Positions 1 to 11,883 of a stretch of 64,000 nucleotides of DNA are shown piece after piece. The stretch's first letter is position 1. Every line of letters begins with the position of its first letter. The notes under the pieces were generated by a model that searched no databases, had not been told where the DNA came from, and saw only the letters and a list, made by a program, of their open reading frames with translations. Source of the stretch: Lycium barbarum (taxonomy: Eukaryota; Streptophyta; Magnoliopsida; Solanales; Solanaceae); the NCBI RefSeq assembly GCF_019175385.1, contig NC_083344.1:8646725-8710724 (forward strand), read 5' to 3'. A program made the position numbers and the translations under genes.

Positions 1-1
1 A

Positions 2-3000
2 AATCGTCTCTCCAAGGAAGCCGACGGGAATGCGGCTTTTATTGCCTCTACTGGCGGTGCCCAACCAGGTAACATGGACCATGTTAACTCCAACTCTCAG
101 AATATTTTTTCTTCAAGTTCCAATCATGGCAGGAATAATAACAACAAGAACAAGAAGAAAAATAATAATGGAAAGAACAATGGGCAAAACCGCAATAATG
201 GCCGCGGTGGGGGTGGCCTGAACGCTGGCCTCGGCACCAACCAGTGATCGACTGGCGGTACCAGTCAGTGGCAGCAGCGCCACGTTCTCCTCCCGTACCC
301 TCCATATGGGCAGTGGCCGACACAGTGGGCTGCTCCACCATGCCCCTACCCGACTGCTCCACGGCAGCAGTCCCGACCGGCGATGCAGCCCGGTATTCTC
401 GGGCCCAGACCTCAACAGGCCTACGCGGCCTCGGCAGCCCAGCCCCATACTGGCTACACTCCGACGGACATTGAGGCGGCAATGCATACTTTCTCTATCG
501 CTCCACCGGATGGTAATTGGTATATGGATACCGGTGCAACATCACATATGACCTCGGACCAAGGTACACTCTCATCTTATTTTAATTTGAGCAATAGTAA
601 TCATCGCATTGTTGTTGGTAATGGGCATGTAATTCCAATTCATGGTTTCGGGAACACTACTCTCTCACCTCCACACCCCCCTCTCACCTTAAATAATGTA
701 TTGCATGCACCCAAGCTCATTAAAAATCTTATCTCCGTCCGAAAATTTGCCATTGATAACTGGGTTTCTGTTGAATTTGACCCGTTTGGTTTTTATGTGA
801 AGGATTTTCAGACGGGGAACAAACTAATGAGATTTAACAGTAGCGGGGACCTCTATCCACTCTCCACCGTCATCCAGGCCTCGCCTTCAAAATCTCCCTC
901 CGTCTTCACTGCTTTGTCTCCTGATTTATGGCATCGTCGTTTAGAACATCCGGGAGCCCAAACTTTACGCTCTCTTCATAGCAAGCATTTTATTGAATGT
1001 AATAGGAACAAACAGTTTTTATGTTCATCTTGTACTTTGGGGAAACAAGTTAAATTACCTTTTTATGAATCGATGTCATTCACTGCTTTTCCATTTGACA
1101 TAGTTCATAGTGATCTTTGGACGTCGCCCGTAGCTAGCTCTAATGGGCATCGTTACTATGTACTATTTCTTGATGATTTTAGTAAATTTTTGTGGACTTT
1201 TCCTATCTCTAAGAAGTCTCAAGTTTACTCTCTTTTCACCTCATTCCATGCTTTTGTCAAAACTCAATTTGAAAGGTCCATTAAAAATTTACAATGTGAC
1301 AATGGGAAAGAATTTGATAACGGGCCACTTCAACTATTTGCTCAAAAATATGGGATGCAATTCCGCCTCTCTTGCCCTCACACATCTCCTCAGAATGGAA
1401 AAGCCGAACGTCACATCCGATCCATAAATAATGTAATTCGGACCCTGCTCACCCATGCCTCGATGCCCCCCTCTTTTTGGCATCATGCACTTTCTATGGC
1501 TACATACCTTTTGAACATTCTCCCTACTAAAGTTCTAGGATACTCTTCCCCTACTCAACTCCTATACCAAAAAAATCCTATCTATTCCCATCTTCGGGTT
1601 TTTGGGTGTCTATGTTTTCCTTTGTTTCCATCCACCACCATTCATAAGTTACAAGCATGGTCCACTCCTTGTGTCTTTCTTGGGTACCCTTCCGATCATA
1701 GGGGATATAAGTGTTATGATATGTCAACCCGGAAAATTTTCGTTGCCCGTCATGTGGTCTTTGATGAACACACATTCCCATTCTCAAAACTTCATACTCC
1801 TACATCTCACACGTATGAATTTTTGAACCATAATGTTAATCCATACATCATTCATCATATGCAACGAAATTCTGGCAATACATCTCCCAACGCTCTAAAT
1901 CCCCACCCACCTCCACCCCCGGCTCCACCCGCGGCCACTCCTAGTCCCCAGCAGCATCCCCCCCTCCCCCCCCGCCGCAGGACAGCCCTCCCACTGCTCC
2001 TGCACCGCTGCCTTCCAGCCCGCCATCACCACCTACGGCCCCCTCCCCACAGCAGCTACACCCCATGACTACTTGGTCCCGTAATGGCATTTTCAAACCT
2101 AATTTGAAATATTCCTCCAACCTTAACACCGAGACCACTACCTCCATCTCTCCATTACCCAAAAATCCCGTAAGTGCTCTCCGTGACTTAAATTGGAAGA
2201 ATGACTTGATGGATGAATTTAATGCTCTAATTGAAAATAAGACATGAGAGTTAGTTCCTCGGCCTGCTAATGTTAATGTGATTCGGTCAATGTGGATTTT
2301 CTGTCATAAAAAGAAATCTAATGGTTCTTTTGAGAGGCATAAAGGCCGTCTTGTAGGTGATGGCAGGTCTCAGCAGAAGGGTGTTGACTGTGAGGAGACC
2401 TTCAGTCCGGTGGTCAAGCCGGCATCCATTCGCACTGTGCTAAGTATTGCATTATCTTATTCTTGGCCCATCCACCAGCTCGATGTCAAGAATTCTTTTC
2501 TTCATGGCAATCTCTCTGACACTGTGTATATGCATCAACCATTGGGTTTTCGGGACCCCAATTTTCCTGATCATGTCTGCCTATTGAAGAAGTCTCTCTA
2601 CGGCCTGAAACAAGCCCCTCGGGCTTGGTACCAGCAGTTTGCTAATTTTGTTGCCACCATTGGCTTCTCACACAGCAAGTCTGATCACTCATTATTCATT
2701 TATCGCAGGGGTTCTAATATTGCATAAATACTGCTTTATGTTGATGACATCATTCTGACGGCCTCTTCAGACGATCTTCGTAAGTCTATTATGGCACTCT
2801 TAAGTGCCGAGTTTGCCATGAAAGACCTTGGTCCACTAAGCTATTTCTTGGGTATTGTTATTACTCGTAATGCAGATGACTTATTTTTATCACAGAAGCA
2901 GTATGCCGAAGAAATCCTGGAACGGGCAGGTATGTCACTCAGTAGCCCGTCTCCTACACTTGTTGACACGAAGTCGAAGCTAAGTGCCTCGAAAGATGCA

Positions 3001-3702
3001 CCATTTGATGATCCGACTAAGTATTGTCAGCTTGCTGGGGCTTTGCAGTACCTTACATTCACTAGACCAGATATCTCTTATGCCGTCCAACAGGTGTGTC
3101 TCCACATGCATGACCCTCGTAATGAACATATGGCTGCTCTTAAGCGTATTCTACGCTACATTCAGGGGTCTATCGATTTTGGTTTGCATCTCTATAAGTC
3201 TACTGTCAGCAGCTTAGTCTCCTATATAGATGCAGATTGGGGTGGCTGCCCGGATACCAGACGCTCCACCTCTGGCTATTGTGTCTTCCTCGGTGACAAC
3301 TTGATTTCTTGGTCCTCAAAACGTCAGCCTACACTCTCTCATTCTAGTGCCGAGGCCGAATACAGGGGAGTTGCTAATGTTGTCTCCGAATCCTGCTGGA
3401 TCAGGAATTTACTCCTTGAGCTACATTGCCCGATCCAAAAGGCGACACTTGTTTATTGTGACAATGTGAGTGCGACATACTTATCAGGTAACCCGGTACA
3501 ACATCAGCGCACTAAACACATTGAAATGGACATACACTTTGTTCGCGAAAAAGTTGCCCGTGGCAAGGTTCGTGTCCTTCATGTTCCGTCCCGATATCAG
3601 ATTGCAGACATTTTTACAAAAGGGCTTCCGCACGTACTGTTTGATGACTTTCGGGACAGTCTAAGCGTTCGTCCACCTCCCGCTTCGACTGCGGGGGTGT
3701 GA
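2..3702 (+). pseudogene. Ty1/copia gag-pol polyprotein, 5'-truncated and broken
   Basis: Retrotransposon polyprotein whose 5' part lies outside the window. Frame 2 gives an Asn/Gly-rich gag tail (2-244, no CCHC knuckle seen), then protease with WYMDTGATSHMT near 520-552. Integrase follows, with an H-H-C-C zinc site (about 928-1040) and D-D-E residues in HSDLW, CDNGKEF and SPQNGKAERH. RT and RNase H follow in frame 1, with QLDVKNSFLHG, the YVDD catalytic site at 2737-2748, DADWGG and SSAEAEYRG. Breaks: TGA at 245-247 and 2245-2247 where family members have Trp, TAA at 2725-2727 just before YVDD, and a frameshift in the C-rich proline linker near 1960-1980. The stop at 3700-3702 lies 5 nt inside the 3' LTR. 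Domain order PR-INT-RT-RH fixes the copia superfamily; lineage is not assigned. It cannot make a functional polyprotein. Confidence 0.95.
3691..3697 (+). other. Polypurine tract of the copia element
   Basis: A short G-rich run directly before the TG that opens the 3' LTR, placed where plus-strand synthesis is primed. Position next to the LTR is the main support. Confidence 0.6.
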
Positions 3703-3877
3703 TAACCGTTGTATTTTGTCATTATTATGTACAGCTAAAATATTAGTCATTATTATGTACAACTAGAATATTTCCTAGAATATTATGTATAGCTAGAATA
3801 TTTCCTATAATAAGGTAAGTCTTTTCTATATATTGATGACATTCAATCATAATCAATCAAGGAATTGATTTCCTACA
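3698..3877 (+). repeat. Copia 3' LTR (about 180 bp)
   Basis: Starts TGTGATAACC right after the polypurine tract and ends near TTTCCTACA, giving TG...CA ends. It is AT-rich and contains three near-copies of a TATTATGTA-AGCTAGAATATTTCCTA motif (about 3720-3810). The 5' LTR lies outside the window, so the boundary and target duplication cannot be confirmed. Confidence 0.65.
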
Positions 3878-5126
3878 GGGATTAATTGAGCTAGTCTTAA
3901 GTATGTTGCCTAACCCTCTGGTGTTTTTTCATACCAGATTCATGTGTACAAAAATGGTATTTCAAACGAGTACTTTGGGTTCGTGGGGAGAGTGGATGTG
4001 AGTCGCTTCATGTATTCTGAAATATGATTAACATGCGTAATATAAAATTTTATGCATTTTGAGTATGCATCTGATTAAATGTTATTTCATTTTGTAAAAG
4101 TCATGAAATGTATAGAAGTAATTTTGTAATGAATTGTAGAAATCATGAGATGATGAAATGGGCATAAAGTGCTACTTGTATGAAAATGAGTCTTTGTTGG
4201 TGATCAAATATGACATATTTCTCCTCCATCAATCGGTACTAGTTGAAGTGATGAAAAAATTCTCTATTTGGGTAAAATGAGAAATGCGAAAAGATGTTAG
4301 AATAACCACGATATTGAATTCTATGAAATGCTTAGGTTATGAAAAACAAATTTTAGGAATTTTTTCGAGTTTTTGTTCGCAAAGCTTAATTTCTTTTTTC
4401 ATGTCAAGATAATTTCAACTTCAATGTTCTTTTCACAACTTGATTACAAATGCTACTTTTTTATTATAGAAAAAAGGTCAAACAAACCATATTCAAAGGT
4501 CTCAAGCCTCGGAGGAGAGCAATCTCTTGTGAGAAAAAGGCAATATCCTAGCAAGATCCGACTAAGCCAATCTTAATTCTCATTGAATGCTTTAAAGAAG
4601 AAGGCTTAGAGTGTGCAAAACGATACGTTATCTTTATTTTTTTTAATATCGTTTTTAATAAATGATAAGTTGAATTAAAAGAAGTCATTTTCATTTATTT
4701 TTGGGATGACAACACTTCTGGTCTCTAAGTTACTGGTAAATTTTGTTTTTGATCCTTGTGATATTTACCTCAGCATCTTTAATCTTCTATCAATCAATTA
4801 AATCTGTATTTTTGGTCCATTCACATATAAAATATGTTATATTTGAATATTTATATAATTATACTATTGTCGAATATTAAGTAATAATACAAATTTAATA
4901 TAACATATGAGTAATTAAATGGCGAAACGACTAATAATTATGATAAAGTATATAACCATTCACAAGCAACATTATTAAAAGTGCACAACTCAATTATTTG
5001 AGGATTTAATGTGCCTAACCAAAAAAACTAAAATAAAAATTTATCAGTAATTTTTTTCCCCGTAAATTTATCAGTAGTTGAAGAATCAAAAGTACTACCA
5101 ATCCTTTCTTTTTTAAATGAAATTTT
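3878..5126. other. AT-rich intergenic DNA, no gene seen
   Basis: No coding similarity, tRNA or clear transposon end was recognised. A patch near 4840-4920 contains partly inverted AT-rich sequence around ATATGTTATAT, possibly an eroded MITE, but ends were not convincing. Confidence 0.5.
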
Positions 5127-5210
5127 CGAGAAGTCATACAATGTCTGACTGATTAATTTTAAAGTATTAATTATTCAATAAAAAGGGTGATCTGACTGCC
5201 AAACCTTTCT
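5127..5210 (+). repeat. Diverged direct repeat, copy 1
   Basis: Contains CGAGAAGTCATACAATGTCT and following sequence that recurs, diverged, at 7801-7885. The copies lie about 2.7 kb apart and bracket the AT-rich region with the Helitron-like ends and the 248-bp duplication. Confidence 0.6.
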
Positions 5211-5223
5211 TTTTTAAATGAAA

Positions 5224-5256
5224 CTAGATGGCGTATGCCCGTGATGCGCACGAGCC
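5224..5256 (-). mobile_element. Possible Helitron 3' terminus (minus strand)
   Basis: Read on the minus strand, a short GC-rich partial palindrome (about 5236-5255) is followed by a few bases and then CTAG with T next, the arrangement expected at a Helitron 3' end. It resembles the better hairpin at 6506-6523. No Rep/helicase gene and no 5' end were identified, so it could be a short non-autonomous remnant or chance. Confidence 0.35.
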
Positions 5257-5361
5257 TAACATTTTGGATTATAGTTATTTATATGCATGTAGTTGTGTTT
5301 GGATAATGATAATATATATATATTTTATATTGCTAATAAACATATATAAGTTTGCACTGTT

Positions 5362-5406
<45 letters not shown>

Positions 5407-5422
5407 CTGTGTGTGTGTGTAT
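5362..5422. repeat. (TA)n(TG)n compound microsatellite
   Basis: A TA run passes directly into a TG run with one interruption (TCTG). The overlapping open frame that would read as Ile-Tyr then Cys-Val repeats is a by-product of the microsatellite. Confidence 0.95.
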
Positions 5423-6493
5423 GTACTATGTTCAAAACACGATTAAGATAACATTGTAGTTTGTGCTCCGTATCCAAAACTTTATTATATTAGTGTTTGC
5501 TACGAATACAAAGTTTGCAAAAATTTATTAATACTCTTTAAAGGAGAAAACTTGTTTAAAAAGAAATTATTTTCCTCTCTTTGAGACAAAATAATAGTAA
5601 TATTTAAGCATCAGTTGATACTTTGAATTTTAATTCGATTAATTTAAAAGTGTAAAGTATTCTATTGTTAATGTATGTAGATTGGACCTAAACAATACTT
5701 ATTATTTTTTTTTATCAAATTTTGATTTGGATAATTCTAATTCAAATTATTAAATTAATTTTACATGTTTAAAACGAAACAAAGTAGAAATTTGATTTTC
5801 TATTTAAACGAAGAACTACTATTTTTTAATTTTTGGTGAATATTCTTGGTTTAACTCATTTTACTTGTCATGTTGTCTTTTGCACTTTTTTTTTTAATGA
5901 AACGTCAATTAGAATTATATTTTGACAAATTTACCTTATTTATTATTTGATCTCCGTTTAATATTATTTTTTCTTTTACAACATTAATCTCTTTTCACAT
6001 TTATTAGAGTAAGAATAAAAATGAAAAATTAATTAAATTCTATCTTATTTTAAAATATAAATATTTTAAGTATATTTACTTTAGTAAACATAGCAAACAA
6101 ATGACATGGCGGAATAGCAAATACAACAGTTAAATATGTAAATTAGATTTCAGGCCAATATAAGAAAAGAAAGAAAATTGAATGGTTTGGCTACTTAACC
6201 TTTTGAAGAAAAGCAATAATATGGGGTCCACGTTTTTTGCGGTACAATAATTTCATTTGGGTTGATATGCATGTGGCAATAAATCCACTATTATTGACTT
6301 AATGGGGATACTTTGAATTACATGAATATTGTTTGATTTTTTAATATTGGGTGCACGTTATTTTTTTTATATTGCTTGATTTTTTTAATATGGGGTCCAT
6401 TTTTTTTTTGTTTTTTAAACATGAGTTGGAGGTGGACGACGAAACCACCCCCAACTCATGCTTCTAATATAGTAAAAATAAAAACAATGTTCT

Positions 6494-6526
6494 CTAGATA
6501 CCAGAGCCCGTGCTAGCGCGGGCCCA
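6494..6526 (-). mobile_element. Possible Helitron 3' terminus with GC hairpin
   Basis: Positions 6506-6523 form a near-perfect 18-nt palindrome (GCCCGTGCTAGCGCGGGC), strikingly GC-rich in AT-rich surroundings. On the minus strand CTAG follows eight bases later (6497-6494). Hairpin plus CTRR is the Helitron 3' signature, but the next host base is A, not the expected T. No 5' end was located. Confidence 0.4.
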
Positions 6527-7112
6527 ACATATATTTATAATTTTATTCAATATATATTTGTAATTTTATTTTTATGCAATTATAAAAAGAATTGATATAT
6601 TCTACAACATTTCTTGAAAGTCACGTATGTAAAGATAGAAATTTTGGGAGAACGGGTTCAATAATTTGTGCCATGATGTTATTTCTTTGTTCCAGTTTAT
6701 ATGACTTTATTTAAGAAAAAGGCTAATAGACACTTTTTAAACTATGTGTTAATCAAATTTGAACTAGAATTTCAAAACTTATTGAATTTTTAACTACTTC
6801 TAAATACGAAAACGTCATTTGAACTACCATTCCCCTAGGCTAAAACGTGATACTTTTTATACATATGGTGATTATATCTATTGTGTCATATAACACGGGC
6901 ATAGACGCGGTATAAGATTTCTATCCGTTTTTTTTTACTTAACCTATTAGAAGTATGTACTAATAAATTATTTTGGCTATTTATGGTGCTCCCGTATATA
7001 ATTGGAAACATAAGACATTGGAAAATGCCTTTTGAGAATGTAATACCCATCTTAGTTTCTTTTTAGGATATTAAACAGTACGGCAATAAACATCCGAGTG
7101 ATTCATTTTATT

Positions 7113-7600
7113 AGTTGTAATAATATTCAATTAATTCGATTATAGAATTACAGTTGGTGAGTTAAGATATCACTCATGGAACTACAAAATGTAATCAGTT
7201 GTAATAGTAACTTTTAAAAAATGAAGCTTGATAATAATATATTCAGAACTACTTTTGAAAAATTAATCACCATTATTGATTTAATGGGGGATACTTTGAG
7301 AATTACATGGATATTGCTTGATTTTCTTATTTTTTTAATATGGGGTCCATGTTTTTTTTTAGTTGTAACAATATTTAATTAATTTGATTATATAATTACA
7401 GTTGGTGAAGTAAGATATCACCCATAGAACTACAAAATGTAATCAGTTGTAATAGTAACTTTTAAAAAATGAAGCTTGATAACAATATATTTAGAACTAC
7501 TTTTAAAAAATTAATTATTATTATTGATTTAATGGGGGATACTTTAAGAATTACATGGATATTACTTGATTTTTTAATATGGGGTTCATTTTTTTTTTTG
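7113..7600. repeat. Tandem duplication, 248-bp period
   Basis: Two adjacent copies (7113-7360 and 7361-about 7600) share AGTTGTAA-AATATT at their starts, an identical AAAATGTAATCAGTTGTAAT core, and end in TATGGGGTCCAT plus a poly-T run. The terminal motif alone recurs at about 6225, 6390, 7620 and 7680, so this is the best copy pair in a wider degenerate tandem region (6200-7700). Confidence 0.85.
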
Positions 7601-7800
7601 ATATTGTTTATTTTTTAATATGGGGTCCAAGGTTTTTTTTTTTTTTTTTAGTTGATATTGCTTGATTTTTTAAAATATGGGGTCCATATTTTTTTTAAAA
7701 CATGAGTTGAAGGGCTCACCTTAATTTTTTTTTTTTAAATGAGTCACTCACGACGAACTGCCCCAAACCCACATTCTATAAAGTAGAAAAATAGAAAAGT

Positions 7801-7885
7801 TCTCGAGAAGTCGTACAATGTCTGACTGATTTATTTTAAAGTACTACTTAAATTTATCCAGTTTAAGGTAATCTGACAGTATCTT
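7801..7885 (+). repeat. Diverged direct repeat, copy 2
   Basis: Second copy of the 5127-5210 repeat (TCGAGAAGTCGTACAATGTC onward). Similarity fades towards 7885. Confidence 0.6.
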
Positions 7886-8258
7886 TTTTTCACTTACGAA
7901 CTTCTATGAGTTCAATAAGTTAAATAGTCTGACACATACTGTAGTAAATATTCCAGAATTTAAATGAGCTTCAATTAAATTGAATTCACTGTTTTGAAAG
8001 TTCAGGTAGTTTCTCGTGAACCACACAAGACACGCGTGAGTTGTTCTACACGTCAAGAACACAGATAAAGACCAAGTCTTTACTACATTTTTAGGTCCTC
8101 CTAGAGATGTCAAATGCACAGATTGTTTATTCATAAAAAATTACTTACTTTAAGAAGGTATCTTTATTTTTAAATAGCTTAATCTTCGTTTACATTCTTA
8201 TTTTACGTTTTATTTGCATAAAATAAAATATAAATTCTCACATAAATTAATGCACATA

Positions 8259-8767
8259 CTTCCTTCGTTCACTTTTACTTGTTCACTTTATACTTTTCAT
8301 GTTGTTTAAAAAATAATAAATGAAGTGCATAATTTACCAATGTATCCATATTAATTGGTGCATATTCTTATTGGATTTCAAAAATGATTTGAAGTGAATA
8401 ATTAATAATATGGATAAAACATAAAAAAAGAAATTGTCTTATCTTAATATGCTAAAAGTGACAAGTAAAAGTTTGAAACAATGTTGAAACATTAAGGTCT
8501 TTTTGTCACACTATTTTGGCCACAATGGCCGAAATGGGGTAAATTCATATGACTGTTTAGGTCAAATTTAATAATTTATGCTTACTTAATGTCATTTCTA
8601 TCTTTTTTTCTCAAAGTTTATTTTAATTTAAAATTGTACAATAGAGGTTATGGTGGTTTTTACATAAGTGTGGCCAAATTTGGGTCAAATTGGTGTGACA
8701 ATTTAGCAACTCTCAAAGTGAAAATCTATTTTTGGAATACTGGACAAGTAAAAGTAAGCGGAGGAAG
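8259..8767. mobile_element. Stowaway-type MITE 1 (509 bp)
   Basis: Begins CTTCCTTCGTTCACTTTTAC and ends with the near-exact reverse complement (GTAAAAGTAAGCGGAGGAAG), giving about 28-bp terminal inverted repeats flanked by TA on both sides. CTCCCTCCGT-like ends with TA duplication are typical of plant Stowaway MITEs (Tc1/mariner). An internal end-like motif near 8456-8480 suggests a nested or recombined copy. No transposase. Confidence 0.8.
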
Positions 8768-8779
8768 TATTATTTAATA

Positions 8780-9042
8780 CTCTCTCCGATCCAAAATAAT
8801 TGAGGTTTTAAGCTTGAGCAGAATTCACTAACTCCTAAAAGTTAAGAAGACTATTGACCAAGATACCCTTAATTATGATTTTCTTTTCTTTTTAGGTTGA
8901 CATAATTATTATGGAGATATGAGAATGTTTCAAGGGCAAATTTGGAAAAGAATACTAAATACTTTCTAGGTTTTGTGAAACATCAATTATTTTGGACCAA
9001 CTTCTAGAGGCTAAAACCTTAATTATTTTGGACTGGAAGAAG
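8780..9042. mobile_element. Stowaway-type MITE 2 (263 bp)
   Basis: Inverted ends CTCTCCGATCCAAAATAATT and AATTATTTTGGACTGGAAGA match over about 33 bp, with TA at both flanks (8778-8779, 9043-9044). It lies about 10 bp from MITE 1 and has different internal sequence. Confidence 0.85.
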
Positions 9043-9044
9043 TA

Positions 9045-9641
9045 CTAACTGCTAAGTCCAGTCTTTGTACCCCATACTTAACAAAGTCGTGGAGTGCATA
9101 AGCTCCTTAGAGATAGGGTCGACTTTTTAATGATAGTAATTGCAAATGAGCAAGTAGGGAGGGGTGATGAATGATGATATTAGTTATATATGCATTTAGA
9201 TCGGCAACCAAATTTTGTATAATCTTATGCGACATTTTATACTGGAAACATTATTCCACTATACTATCAAGCAAATGACCTCAAAAATAACGTTGTTAAG
9301 GTAGTATTGTTCATCATTTTTAACTCGACGGTATACATGAACAGCTTTAAAAAGATGAGTGTTGATAATACCAAATAATATGGTAGGATTGTAATAGTTT
9401 CTCTTTATTTGAATTTCGAAAATAAAGTCCCTCTCGACATGAAGTGCTCTCCTCGAATCCTAGATTAATTGAGATAATTAAAGCAAAACAAGAAAGTAAT
9501 GCATCTATGCAATAGTTCTTATTATAATCAAGGAATAATAAATGTTATGCGCTATATACTAATTAGCTTTAAATAGTTGTTTTCTCTGTTTTATTTTATG
9601 TGTTCTAAAGATATATTTTAAAAAGTATCACTACTATATTA
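9045..9641. other. Intergenic DNA between MITEs, nothing recognised
   Basis: No open frame with recognisable similarity and no repeat ends were seen. Confidence 0.5.
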
Positions 9642-9892
9642 CTACCTCCGATTCAAAAAGAGTGTCTTCTTAGCAATTTGTATGCTCCTTAAGAAAATAT
9701 CAAGTCCTAGCCAAAAATAAATAACTTGACTAAACTATCTCTAGTTAAATGTTGTTGAGATTTGATCACTTAACACTTAATAAGGGCACATTTGGAAACA
9801 TAATGTTAGTTCTTTTTTGATTTGGTAAGTGGACCCTCTTTCTTTAACAAAAAATAAAAGTTAAGTGAATACTCTTTTTGAACTGGAGGGAG
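9642..9892. mobile_element. Stowaway-type MITE 3 (251 bp)
   Basis: Left end TACTACCTCCGATTCAAAAA is matched by right end TTTTTGAACTGGAGGGAGTA in inverted orientation, with TA at both borders. It is shorter and AT-rich; ends are related in style to MITEs 1 and 2. Confidence 0.8.
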
Positions 9893-10411
9893 TAGTAATT
9901 TCTGAATTTAACATTTCATACTTTAATGGAGTAATATTTAAGATCATGAAATTTACAGGACATTAGTACAATTATATACATGTTTTAATTTTTATTAACT
10001 TTTTTCTTATTGTTTTTGGAATATCAGGTTCAGATAAAGTAAAAAGACATTAATTAAAAAGGATAGCGCAATAAAGATATTTGCATGTCCATAACGTATG
10101 AAAGTGACAGCCACCGCTTTAGGCTGGAATTAGGTTTAGGATAACGTTTATAATTAAAGCATACGCGTATTGGTGTTTACTGTTTACCAACCTCAAGCTG
10201 ATTGTTTGTTCTTTTAAAAATATTTTGGATTTTTCTCTAATAATTATTGACTGCTTGTCCAATTATTGATGTGTTGTTAAATAATCTTTTTGATTTGTCA
10301 ATTACTCGATTCGTAATAATATAACAATAACGCAATTACTATTAAAATATTTTTCTCTATCTTGAAAGAATGATGAGATACTGTAGGATGAATGTATTTA
10401 ATACTACTCTC

Positions 10412-10660
10412 TTGATCAAACTTTTTAAAATCAGCTTATTTTTTTAAAGTGCTTTTCCAAAGAGTAATATGGGGAGAAACATTTTATGTTTGACTAATTA
10501 ATTTAAAAAACACTTTAGACCAACAAGTAGCGTTTGATTAGATTTAAAAAAGTGTTTTTGCTGCTTCCCGAAAATACTTCTTCTGCAACCTTAACCAAAA
10601 GCCTTATTTTTTTTTTTTAAATAAGCACTTTTGACCACTCAAAAGCTTGGTCAAATGGAC
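10412..10660. mobile_element. Possible MITE with TTGACCAAGCTTTT-like ends
   Basis: Left end near CTTGATCAAACTTTT and right end near CAAAAGCTTGGTCAAATGG are roughly inverted, with internal AAGTGCTTTT motifs in both orientations. Exact ends and target duplication are unclear. Confidence 0.35.
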
Positions 10661-10783
10661 TATAATTTTTGATTAAATTTTAAAACCATATAAAATATCA
10701 ATTTTTTTAGTTAAAAGTATCTAAAAGACTTGTCAAAAATATCTTTTGACTATTCAACGCAATAAAAAAGAACCACTATTTCA

Positions 10784-11105
10784 ATTTTAAAATAATAATA
10801 GTAACGTTCTTCTCGGAACCACCAGAATAGTATTATTATTAAAACTTGTTGGCTACTCAATTGACATAATAACTCCATTTTCCCCGTTCAATGGTTTACT
10901 ATTAATATTCGCTGTACCAAAAAAATGTTTTTTTCCTCTCTAAGAACAATCGAGAGATCATAATAAAAAGCCGAACGGATAAAAGAGAGAATAAATATAG
11001 GGAAAAGCTACTCAATTCCCGCTCGCCTTTATTGACAATTGACGCGTTCTATTTTTCAAAAATAAAAAAATAAAAAAAATCTAAATTAGAATATCTTTGC
11101 CAGAA
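10784..11105 (+). promoter_or_regulatory. Promoter/5'UTR block, copy 1 of 3 (diverged)
   Basis: First of three related blocks upstream of the DUF506 gene. Shared landmarks in order are an AAT-repeat, TAGTAACGTTCTT, AACTTGTTGGCTACTCAA, CCGTTCAA-GGTTTA, pyrimidine-rich TTTTTCCTCTC, CTCGCCTTTATTGACAATT, and a final segment resembling TTTGCCAGAAATGAG that aligns with the start-codon region of the third copy. The following reading frame is not recognisable as a gene. Confidence 0.8.
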
Positions 11106-11580
11106 ATGAGGAGTCACCAATATAGTGGATAAGTAAAAGTGAAGAAAAAAAATAATCCCCTTATTTTAATTTAAATGACACACATTTTGTTTTAGTCTGT
11201 CTAAAAAAATATATTACTTTTCTGTATTTAGCAATAATCTAACGAAATGATTTATAATTAACAAAAATATCTAAATTTTGTTGACCACAAATCTTCACAA
11301 ATTTAAAAAATCTTACTTTTTTTTTAAATACTGCACCTAGTCAAATTGTGGCACATAAATTGGGATAGAGGGATAATTAAATTTTGTATTTTTACTATTC
11401 AACACGAGAAAAAGAACGGTAAAAACTATTATTATCCGTCCCAATTTATGTTTGCATTATTTGACTTGAACGAAATTTAAGAAAGAACAGAAGACTTTTG
11501 AAATTTATGATTAACAATTAACTTTAGATATTTGTGTGACTGTAAATCTACTCATAAAATTAAATTATTTTTAAATAGAT

Positions 11581-11794
11581 GTTTGGCCATGAAAATCAAA
11601 TACTTTTCACTTTATTTGAAATTTTGAAGTTGGAGTTAAAGATAAAGTTGTGTTTGGTTATAGTTTTGCAAAGAATATTTGGATGTATGAAAGTACTGAA
11701 AGTGAAAACAAGATTTTATGGCCAAACAGTAATTTTCAAAGAAAGTGAAAAAAATGTCAGGAAAAAGTGAAAAAATCTCATGGCCAAACGGGCC
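11581..11794. mobile_element. MITE with GTTTGGCCATG inverted ends
   Basis: GTTTGGCCATGAAAAT at 11581 is matched in inverted orientation by ATCTCATGGCCAAACGGGCC ending near 11794. A TGGCCAAAC motif also occurs internally near 11720. The ends resemble a MITE style common in Solanaceae. It lies between promoter copies 1 and 2. Target duplication not resolved. Confidence 0.6.
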
Positions 11795-11883
11795 TTTAAT
11801 ATAGAAAGATGATATTTTTTTTTGAAACAAACTGGACAAAAAGTTTGCCACACGAATTAAGACAGAGAAAAATATTTCATTTT

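Noticed and set aside
84..487. Overlapping minus-strand open frames opposite the copia gag/protease region
   Set aside because: They mirror a GC-rich coding stretch on the plus strand and have no independent similarity.
5228..5446. 72-codon frame with Ile-Tyr and Cys-Val repeats
   Set aside because: Produced entirely by the TA/TG microsatellite.
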